Assembly (NCBI GenBank): GCA_003531155.1
Contig: DQHR01000141.1
Location: forward strand, 28,945 to 43,292
Reading direction: 5' to 3'
DNA from: Bacteroidales bacterium
GTDB lineage: Bacteria > Bacteroidota > Bacteroidia > Bacteroidales > Tenuifilaceae
DNA: 14,348 nucleotides
A model generated the notes under the pieces. The model saw only the letters and a program-made list of their open reading frames with translations, was not told the DNA's origin and did not search any database. Every line of letters starts with the position of its first letter. Position 1 is the stretch's first letter. Below, in pieces: positions 7,699 to 14,348 of this stretch. A program made the position numbers and the translations under genes.

Positions 7699-10600
7699 AT
7701 GAAAGAGAAGTTATTGAAACCCGATTATCTATTTGAAGTTAGCTGGGAAGTGTGCAACAAGGTTGGAGGAATCCATACGGTAATATCAACAAAAGCGTTA
7801 TCTCTTATCGATGAATTAAAGGATAACTATATACTTATTGGACCTGACGTTTGGCGAGATACGGAACATAATCCAGAATTTATCGAGGATCTTCATCTAT
7901 TTTCATCGTGGAAACACAAAGCCTACGAAGAGGGAATTACAGTAAGAATTGGAAGATGGAATATTCCAAGTAATCCGATTGCAATTATTGTCGATTTCAC
8001 CAAACATATCCCCGAAAAGGATGAAATTCTAAAGAAGTTTTGGGAAGAGTACAAGCTAGATTCCATAACTGGTCAATGGGATTACATTGAACCTGCACTT
8101 TTCGGTTATGTTGCGGGCAAAGCAATTGAAAGTTTTACAAACTTTCATCTAAGTTTCCGGCATCGTATTGTAGCCCAATTCCATGAATGGATGACAGGTA
8201 CTGGCCTATTATACCTGAAAAATACAATGCCTCAAATAGGCACCATTTTTACAACCCATGCAACTGTACTTGGCAGATGTATTGCAGGAAACAACATTCC
8301 CCTTTACAGCAAACTCGATAAATATAATGGTGACAGCAAAGCCCGCGAGTTTAACGTTGTTTCAAAACAATCGCTCGAAAAAATCTCGGCAAACCAAGCA
8401 GATTGCTTTACAACCGTAAGCGATATAACAGCTAAGGAGTGCGTTCAATTTCACGAAAAAGCAGTTGACCTAGTTACCCCAAATGGGTTTGAAGATACAT
8501 TTGTGCCTACTGATGAAGAGTTTCAATTAAGAAGATTTGAAGCTAAAATTAAATTTTACGAAGTTGCAGAAGCCCTACTCGCCAGGCCTGTTGCCAAAGA
8601 TGCCATTGTAGTTGGAATTGGAGGTCGATACGAGTTTAAAAACAAAGGTATTGATGTTTTTATTGATGCACTTGGAAGATTAAATAAAGTTGATGATTTA
8701 GATAAAGAAGTCCTAGCTTTTATTCTAATCCCGGCAAGTCATCACGGTCCTCGAAAAGATGTATTTCAAAATCTACAGGATAAGGATACAGATAACATAA
8801 TCGTTCTAAGCAACTCCTATATCACACATTATCTTATCGATCCGGAATACGATCCAATTCTTAAAAAAATCAAAGATGTTGGCCTAAATAACTCTGAAAC
8901 GGATAAGGTTAAGGTATTTTTTGTTCCCAGCTACCTAAATGGAGATGATGGAATTTTCGACAAGCATTACTACGATCTGCTCATTGGTATGGATATTACT
9001 GTGTTCCCATCTTACTACGAACCATGGGGATATACTCCATTGGAAAGCCTTGCTTTCCATGTACCAACAATAACCACTAACCTTGCAGGATTTGGCAATT
9101 GGGTAAATACTTATGTTACTGAACCACACCAAGGAATTAAAGTTATTCCTCGTACCGACGATAACGATCAAGATGTTATTAAACAAATAGTTGATTCATT
9201 AAAAGAATACATCAAACTCGATAATCAGGAACGAAATAGAATTAAGGAGAATGCTTACGAAGTTTCAAGAATTGCACTTTGGAGCAATCTGGTGAGTCAC
9301 TATCATAAAGCGTATAGCATTGCTTTAAAAAAGGTAGAAGGACGTACCCAACAGTTCACCGATCTCGACAGAAAAGAGAAACTACCATCTATCGAAAGAA
9401 AGTTCAGATTGAATAATCCTAATTGGGTTCGACTTCTAGTACAAAAGAATATTCCTGAAAAGTTAAGCGCACTCGATGAACTATCGAAGAATCTTTGGTG
9501 GTCGTGGAATCCAGATGTTGTAGATCTATTTGAATCAATAGATCCTAAACTTTGGATTAAGTGCGAACAAAATCCAATACTCTTTCTCGAAAAGATAAGT
9601 TTTAATCGTTTTCAAGAGTTGGATAGCGATGCAGCATTTGTTGAAAAACTTCATGCAATCTATCTTCGTTTCACCAGCTACATGATGAATAAGTATAAGA
9701 GAAAAGAGCCAAAAATTGCCTATTTCAGCATGGAATTTGGGTTACACACATCGCTTAAAATCTATTCGGGAGGTTTAGGTGTTTTAGCTGGCGATTACTT
9801 AAAGGAAGCATCCGACAGAAACACAGATATTGTAGGCGTTGGGTTATTTTATCGTTATGGTTATTTTACCCAGCAACTTTCGTCATCGGGGCAACAAATT
9901 GTCACATACGATCAGCAAAATTTTAATCAAACTCCAGCTGAACCAGTGCGTGATGAGAATGGGAAGTGGAAAACTATAAGCATTGCATTCCCCGGAAGAA
10001 ATCTTTACGCAAGGGTTTGGAAGGTTGAAGTGGGAAGAACTGATCTTTATCTTTTAGATACTGATTTTGAAGAAAATAACATTCAGGATAGATCTATTAC
10101 GCACCATTTGTATGGTGGAGATATTGAAAATCGATTCAAGCAGGAAATGCTACTCGGTATTGGTGGCATCCGAACGCTTAAAGCACTAGGTATTACTCCT
10201 GATATATACCATATCAATGAGGGCCATGCAGCATTTATTGGTCTTGAGCAGCTTCGTGGTTATGTACACGACGAAAAATTATTATTCCCAATTGCTCTTG
10301 AAGTTGTTCGCTCAAGCAGTTTGTATACAACACATACTCCGGTACCTGCTGGGCACGATTCTTTCACTGAGGATCTTGTACGTACTTACATGTCGCACTA
10401 CCCCGATAGGCTTAAGATAACATGGGAGCAGTTTATGGATTTGGGTAGAATGACACCAGGAAATACTACCGAGAAATTTTCGATGAGCCATCTTGCATCA
10501 AACTTATCGCAGGAAGTTAATGGAGTTAGCTGGTTGCATGGCGAAGTTAGCAAAAAGATGTTTGCCGGTCAGTGGCCTGGCTATTTTCACGATGAACTCC

Positions 10601-11946
10601 ATGTGAGCTATGTGACCAATGGCGTTCACTACCCTACATGGGCAGCAAAGGAATGGCGAAACCTATACGAATCAGTGAGCCCTAATACGACAGATGATTA
10701 CCCAAAACCTGCTTGGGATCAAATTTCAAATATTGCTGATGAAAAAATATGGACAATCCGCAATCACCAACGTCAATTGCTCATCAATTTGATTAGAACT
10801 CGGCTTAGCAATCCCGATTCTATAAAGTTCGAAAGCCCTAGGCAGGTTGTTGAGATTCAAGAAAAGATTGATGAAAAAGCATTAACTATTGGATTTGCAA
10901 GGCGGTTTGCCACATATAAGCGGGCTCATCTGCTCTTTAAAGATCTAAAACGCTTAAGCGAAATTCTCAATAACGAGAATATGCCTGTTCAACTTTTCTT
11001 TGCAGGAAAAGCTCATCCTAACGACAAGGCAGGACAGGACTTAATCAAAAGGATTATCGAAATATCGAAGATGCCAGAGTTCCTTGGAAAAATACTTTTC
11101 CTACAAAACTACGACATGGAACTTGCTCGAAAAATGGTTCAGGGTGTTGATATCTGGCTTAATACTCCCACTCGCCCGCTTGAGGCATCTGGAACAAGCG
11201 GTCAGAAAGCAGCCATGAATGGAGTGCTTCACTTTAGTGTACTTGATGGCTGGTGGGTTGAAGGGTATAGAGAGGGTGCTGGATGGGCAATCCCTCAGGA
11301 AAATATATATCAGCAACAGGATTATCAAGATGAACTAGATGCCGAATTAATATATTCTCTCCTCGAAAACGAGATCGTGCCAATGTATTATGAGCGCAAC
11401 CAAAATGACATTCCAGAAAAATGGGTTTCATACATTAAAAAATCTATCTCACAGGTCGCTTCTAATTTCACAACCACACGAATGATGAGGGATTACGAAA
11501 CCCGATTCTACTTTAAACTCTTTGAGCGATCCAAACGGGTAAAAGAAAACGATTTTGAATTGGCAAAAACGTTATCGGGTTGGAAAAGACATATCGTTAG
11601 GGCATGGGAAACCCTCGAGGTAATTCAGGTTAAACAATTCAATACAGCATTTGAGGCAATAATTCTAGGAAAAGAATATACATCTGAGGTAGTACTCGAC
11701 ATGGGTGAACTTTGCGTTGAAGATATAGGAATTGAACTAGTCGTAGTTGATTTAGTTGAGACTAGCGAAATTAAGGTAAAGCGTGTTCATGAGTACAAAT
11801 TAAGTTCTTTTGATGGTAATAGAGCTACTTTTAGCCTTAGTATTATTCCTGTTGAACCGGGGGCATTTGATTGTGGAATCAGAATATTCGCAAAACATCC
11901 GGAGCTACCTCACAGAATGGATTTTTGCATGGTACGTTGGGTATAA
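7699..11946 (+). CDS. glgP: Glycogen synthase (GT3)-alpha-glucan phosphorylase (GT35) fusion
   Basis: One uninterrupted frame of 1415 codons encodes two enzymes. Residues about 1-545 are a GT3 glycogen synthase like the animal/fungal type: FEVSWEVCNKVGG (12-24), FTTHATVLGR (about 184-193), TVSDITAKE, and FPSYYEPWGYTPLE with the E-x7-E pair Glu441/Glu449. After a charged linker (about 545-575) come the N-terminal phosphorylase domain (NLWWSWNPD, DUF3417-like) and a GT35 core of the compact alpha-glucan phosphorylase type: YFSMEFGLH (from 675), GGLGVLAGDYLK, INEGHAAF (around 841), and EASGTSGQKAAMNG with Lys1170 as the expected pyridoxal-phosphate lysine. A beta-rich C-terminal domain (about 1310-1415) is normal for this phosphorylase type. 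Expected reactions are chain extension from a nucleotide-glucose (UDP-glucose in characterised GT3 enzymes) and phosphorolysis to glucose-1-phosphate. Both active sites look intact. The symbol refers to the phosphorylase half. Confidence 0.93.
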   Translation: MKEKLLKPDYLFEVSWEVCNKVGGIHTVISTKALSLIDELKDNYILIGPDVWRDTEHNPEFIEDLHLFSSWKHKAYEEGITVRIGRWNIPSNPIAIIVDFTKHIPEKDEILKKFWEEYKLDSITGQWDYIEPALFGYVAGKAIESFTNFHLSFRHRIVAQFHEWMTGTGLLYLKNTMPQIGTIFTTHATVLGRCIAGNNIPLYSKLDKYNGDSKAREFNVVSKQSLEKISANQADCFTTVSDITAKECVQFHEKAVDLVTPNGFEDTFVPTDEEFQLRRFEAKIKFYEVAEALLARPVAKDAIVVGIGGRYEFKNKGIDVFIDALGRLNKVDDLDKEVLAFILIPASHHGPRKDVFQNLQDKDTDNIIVLSNSYITHYLIDPEYDPILKKIKDVGLNNSETDKVKVFFVPSYLNGDDGIFDKHYYDLLIGMDITVFPSYYEPWGYTPLESLAFHVPTITTNLAGFGNWVNTYVTEPHQGIKVIPRTDDNDQDVIKQIVDSLKEYIKLDNQERNRIKENAYEVSRIALWSNLVSHYHKAYSIALKKVEGRTQQFTDLDRKEKLPSIERKFRLNNPNWVRLLVQKNIPEKLSALDELSKNLWWSWNPDVVDLFESIDPKLWIKCEQNPILFLEKISFNRFQELDSDAAFVEKLHAIYLRFTSYMMNKYKRKEPKIAYFSMEFGLHTSLKIYSGGLGVLAGDYLKEASDRNTDIVGVGLFYRYGYFTQQLSSSGQQIVTYDQQNFNQTPAEPVRDENGKWKTISIAFPGRNLYARVWKVEVGRTDLYLLDTDFEENNIQDRSITHHLYGGDIENRFKQEMLLGIGGIRTLKALGITPDIYHINEGHAAFIGLEQLRGYVHDEKLLFPIALEVVRSSSLYTTHTPVPAGHDSFTEDLVRTYMSHYPDRLKITWEQFMDLGRMTPGNTTEKFSMSHLASNLSQEVNGVSWLHGEVSKKMFAGQWPGYFHDELHVSYVTNGVHYPTWAAKEWRNLYESVSPNTTDDYPKPAWDQISNIADEKIWTIRNHQRQLLINLIRTRLSNPDSIKFESPRQVVEIQEKIDEKALTIGFARRFATYKRAHLLFKDLKRLSEILNNENMPVQLFFAGKAHPNDKAGQDLIKRIIEISKMPEFLGKILFLQNYDMELARKMVQGVDIWLNTPTRPLEASGTSGQKAAMNGVLHFSVLDGWWVEGYREGAGWAIPQENIYQQQDYQDELDAELIYSLLENEIVPMYYERNQNDIPEKWVSYIKKSISQVASNFTTTRMMRDYETRFYFKLFERSKRVKENDFELAKTLSGWKRHIVRAWETLEVIQVKQFNTAFEAIILGKEYTSEVVLDMGELCVEDIGIELVVVDLVETSEIKVKRVHEYKLSSFDGNRATFSLSIIPVEPGAFDCGIRIFAKHPELPHRMDFCMVRWV

Positions 11947-12030
11947 TCAGTGTAAATTATTTTCGCTTACTCTTGAGATAAAATAATCTAAGGGTTTTGT
12001 ATTTTAATGTTGCAATCTACGATTTTCAGC

Positions 12031-12065
12031 GAACCATCAACTTTCAACAACCAATCATCAACAAT
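12031..12065. repeat. Degenerate 7-bp periodic repeat (5 units)
   Basis: Five consecutive heptamers read in phase: GAACCAT, CAACTTT, CAACAAC, CAATCAT, CAACAAT. Each has AA at positions 2-3, and four of five begin CAA. The block sits in the non-coding gap between the synthase/phosphorylase gene and ribF. The rest of that gap shows only an A/T-only inverted repeat (11956-11963 with 11980-11987), too weak to call a terminator. Confidence 0.4.
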
Positions 12066-12111
12066 AAAGCACTTTGTGTAAGTTTTTTTTTAAATAATCA
12101 AACCAAATTTG

Positions 12112-12119
12112 CACCTTTG
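12112..12119 (+). promoter_or_regulatory. Possible -7 element (CACCTTTG) ahead of ribF
   Basis: CACCTTTG differs from the Bacteroidota TAnnTTTG -7 consensus at one defined position. It lies 22 bases before the chosen ribF start, leaving a short leader. The expected -33 position is occupied by a T-run rather than a clear TTTG, so support is limited. Its position inside the upstream in-frame extension argues against a start before 12142. Confidence 0.25.
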
Positions 12120-12141
12120 TTTACTTTTCGTAATTGAAGAA

Positions 12142-13122
12142 ATGATTATTGTTCAAAAACCAAATCAGCTTGAGGAGAAAAAAACTGTTCTCACTATGGG
12201 ATTTTTCGATGGTGTTCATCGAGGGCATCGAGCACTTAGCGACTTGGTCATAAAACGTGCATCAGAATTAAATCTTTGTTCAGCAGCTTTAACATTTTGG
12301 CCACATCCCAGATTGGTTTTGAACAAAGATCCTCATAAACTTCGCTTCTTAACAACCCTAAACGAAAAAACGAAAATATTTTCTCGTTTAGGTTTTGATT
12401 TCTTTATTATTCAAGAATTCAATAATTCGTTTGCACACCTATCTGCCGAAGATTTCATCAAACTGATTATCAACTCTTACAATGTAAAGCATTTAATTAT
12501 TGGTAAGGAACATCGGTTTGGAAAAAATGCTGAGGGAAGCATCAATATAATTCAACAATTGGCCTCAAAATACGATTATACATTTGAAGAAGCAGATATT
12601 ATTGAACAGAACGAAACAAACATCAGTTCTACAAAAATTCGCGATGCTTTAAGCAAAGGGGAATTGGAAAAGGCCAACCTAATGCTAGGTTATCCTTATT
12701 TACTAACTGGCACCATTGAATCGGGTTCACAGATTGGACGCAAAATTGGATTTCCTACTGCCAACATCAGGCCAATTGATCCTCTAAAATTGATTCCTGC
12801 CGATGGAGTATATGCTGTATTCCTTAACATCAATGGAAAAATCGAGAAAGGGATGATGAATATTGGAAACCGTCCAACAGTTGACAAAACCCATCAACAC
12901 ATGATTGAAGCTCATATCTTTAATTTCGATCAGGATATTTACGACCACCGAATTGATGTTGCCTTGATAGAGAGAATAAGGGATGAAAAACGTTTTCAAA
13001 ATATTGATGAACTGAAAAATCAACTCGAAATTGACAAAGTAAACATTATAAACATTCTTAGCGTTTACAATACAGACAATTTCGAAAACTATTTCATAAC
13101 TTTACCGCGAACAATTGTATAG
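12142..13122 (+). CDS. ribF: Bifunctional riboflavin kinase/FMN adenylyltransferase
   Basis: RibF phosphorylates riboflavin to FMN and adenylylates FMN to FAD in the cytoplasm. The N-terminal nucleotidyltransferase domain shows GFFDGVHRGH (20-29), TFWPHP, and the ISSTKIR segment (161-167). The C-terminal kinase domain starts near 183 and shows GRKIGFPTAN with PTAN at 205-208, PADGVYAV, NIGNRPT and the IEAH segment with Glu256, the expected catalytic base. I chose ATG at 12142, preceded by a purine-rich GAAGAA, over an in-frame TTG at 12109: the resulting 326 residues fit the family length (about 310-320), and the upstream 11 codons have no family similarity and cover a promoter-like sequence. 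Both half-enzymes look complete. ahcY begins 22 bp after the stop, so the two may be co-transcribed. Confidence 0.95.
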   Translation: MIIVQKPNQLEEKKTVLTMGFFDGVHRGHRALSDLVIKRASELNLCSAALTFWPHPRLVLNKDPHKLRFLTTLNEKTKIFSRLGFDFFIIQEFNNSFAHLSAEDFIKLIINSYNVKHLIIGKEHRFGKNAEGSINIIQQLASKYDYTFEEADIIEQNETNISSTKIRDALSKGELEKANLMLGYPYLLTGTIESGSQIGRKIGFPTANIRPIDPLKLIPADGVYAVFLNINGKIEKGMMNIGNRPTVDKTHQHMIEAHIFNFDQDIYDHRIDVALIERIRDEKRFQNIDELKNQLEIDKVNIINILSVYNTDNFENYFITLPRTIV

Positions 13123-13144
13123 TAATTAATAAAACAAACAATAA

Positions 13145-14348
13145 ATGGAACAACTACTTGTAGAATCAATACCCTACAAGGTAAGCGATATTTCGCTTGC
13201 AGATTGGGGACGAAAAGAAATTAGCATTGCCGAAAAAGAGATGCCAGGTTTAATGGCCATTCGTGCCCGTTACTCATCTGCAAAACCTTTAAAAGGAGCC
13301 AGAATAACTGGCTCGTTACACATGACCATCCAAACAGCAGTTCTTATTGAAACGCTTAAAGAACTTGGTGCTGACGTGCGTTGGGCTAGCTGTAACATTT
13401 TCTCAACCCAAGATCATGCAGCTGCTGCAATTGCAAAAGCAGGAATTCCAGTTTTTGCATGGAAAGGCGAAACTCTTGAAGAGTACTGGTGGTGTACAGC
13501 GCAAGCGCTTTCATTCCCAAATGGCAAAGGACCAACCCTTATTGTAGATGATGGTGGTGATGCAACACTTTTCCTTCATTTAGGTTATAGCGCTGAGAAG
13601 GATTCAAGCATTCTCAACAAAAAAGCTGCAAATCACGAGGAGCAAGTAATTCTTGATTTATTAAAGAAAATTCTATCTGAAGATAACCAGAAATGGCACC
13701 GTTTAGTTAGTGAGTTAAAAGGAGTTTCAGAAGAAACCACAACCGGAGTTCATCGTCTTTATCAAATGAAAGAGAAAGGTGAACTTCTTATCCCTGCAAT
13801 TAACGTAAACGACTCTGTTACAAAGAGCAAATTTGACAACCTCTATGGTTGCCGAGAATCACTTGCTGATGGTATTAAACGTGCTACCGATGTTATGATT
13901 GCTGGTAAAGTTGTTGTTGTTTGTGGTTATGGAGATGTTGGTAAAGGTTGTGCACACAGCATGCGCTCATACGGTGCAAGGGTCATTATCACTGAAATTG
14001 ATCCAATTTGTGCGTTACAAGCAGCAATGGAAGGCTTTGAGGTAAAACCTATTGAGGATACCCTAAACGAAGGTAATATCTACGTTACGACTACTGGCAA
14101 CTGCGATATCATCACCCTTGAGCATATGCTTGCAATGAAGGATCAAACTATTGTATGTAACATTGGTCACTTCGACAATGAGATACACGTTGATAGACTT
14201 AATGCTGCGCCAAATGTTAAAAAGGTTAACGTTAAACCTCAGGTTGATCAATACTTTTTCCCCGATGGACGTTCAATATTTATTCTTGCTGAAGGTCGCT
14301 TGGTAAACCTTGGCTGCGCTACTGGTCACCCAAGTTTTGTAATGAGTA
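13145..14348 (+). CDS. ahcY: Adenosylhomocysteinase (S-adenosylhomocysteine hydrolase), 3' end outside window
   Basis: The frame from ATG 13145 stays open for 401 codons to the right edge. The enzyme reversibly splits S-adenosylhomocysteine into adenosine and homocysteine using tightly bound NAD, removing the inhibitor formed by methyltransferases. Diagnostic segments are SCNIFSTQDHAAAA, VDDGGDATLF, VSEETTTGVHRL (Glu197 matching the catalytic Glu), VTKSKFDN (Lys227 and Asp231), the NAD loop GYGDVGKG (261-268), NIGHFDNEI and LGCATGHPSFVMS at the edge. It carries the roughly 40-residue insertion between the DDGGD and SEETTTG segments found in the long bacterial class of about 470 residues, so around 70 residues should be missing. 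The leader before ATG is A-rich with no clear Shine-Dalgarno, as is common in Bacteroidota. It lies 22 bp after ribF. Confidence 0.96.
   Translation, partial: MEQLLVESIPYKVSDISLADWGRKEISIAEKEMPGLMAIRARYSSAKPLKGARITGSLHMTIQTAVLIETLKELGADVRWASCNIFSTQDHAAAAIAKAGIPVFAWKGETLEEYWWCTAQALSFPNGKGPTLIVDDGGDATLFLHLGYSAEKDSSILNKKAANHEEQVILDLLKKILSEDNQKWHRLVSELKGVSEETTTGVHRLYQMKEKGELLIPAINVNDSVTKSKFDNLYGCRESLADGIKRATDVMIAGKVVVVCGYGDVGKGCAHSMRSYGARVIITEIDPICALQAAMEGFEVKPIEDTLNEGNIYVTTTGNCDIITLEHMLAMKDQTIVCNIGHFDNEIHVDRLNAAPNVKKVNVKPQVDQYFFPDGRSIFILAEGRLVNLGCATGHPSFVMS

Noticed and set aside
11956..11987. Inverted repeat ATTATTTT/AAAATAAT as terminator after the synthase/phosphorylase gene
   Set aside because: The stem contains only A/T pairs, the loop is 16 bases and no T-run follows, so it would not be stable.
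12109..12141. N-terminal extension of RibF from a TTG start
   Set aside because: The 11 extra codons have no family similarity, overlap a -7-like sequence, and the ATG at 12142 has a purine-rich leader and gives the normal length.
13347..13547. Short plus-strand frame of 66 codons
   Set aside because: It is an alternate frame within ahcY, whose own frame shows strong family motifs across the same bases.

Overview
The window looks like an A+T-rich chromosomal segment from a member of the Bacteroidota, probably Bacteroidales-like. Three things point there: two lipoproteins with an N-terminal DUF4369-type domain followed by a TlpA-like thioredoxin fold, start codons preceded by A/T-rich leaders with weak Shine-Dalgarno sequences, and a few TAnnTTTG-type -7 elements. 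There are no mobile elements, CRISPR arrays, tRNAs or rRNAs. The window is almost fully coding.

Layout: (1) Positions 101-2590, minus strand, hold two tandem paralogous thioredoxin-fold lipoproteins. The upstream one (1379-2590) keeps a CxxC redox site. The downstream one (101-1270) has lost both cysteines. (2) A 304-bp divergent intergenic region separates them from the plus strand block. (3) Positions 2895-11946, plus strand, form a probable glycogen/alpha-glucan operon: a GH133-type debranching enzyme, a GT4 glycosyltransferase, a GH57 glycoside hydrolase with a lysine-rich tail, and a 1415-residue protein joining a eukaryote-type (GT3) glycogen synthase to a GT35 alpha-glucan phosphorylase. 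(4) A 195-bp gap with a degenerate 7-bp periodic repeat precedes ribF (bifunctional riboflavin kinase/FAD synthetase) and the 5' part of ahcY (adenosylhomocysteinase), which runs off the right edge.

How the genes fit together: the GT3 half of the fusion (and possibly the GT4) would extend alpha-1,4-glucan from a nucleotide-sugar. The GT35 half would release glucose-1-phosphate from chain ends, the GH133 enzyme would clear branch stubs, and the GH57 enzyme would cut, transfer or branch chains. No GlgC or GH13-type GlgB is present, so nucleotide-sugar supply and branching must come from elsewhere or, for branching, perhaps from the GH57 protein. Having synthase and phosphorylase on one polypeptide is the most striking feature. 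ribF and ahcY are housekeeping cofactor and methyl-cycle genes and look unrelated to the glycogen genes.
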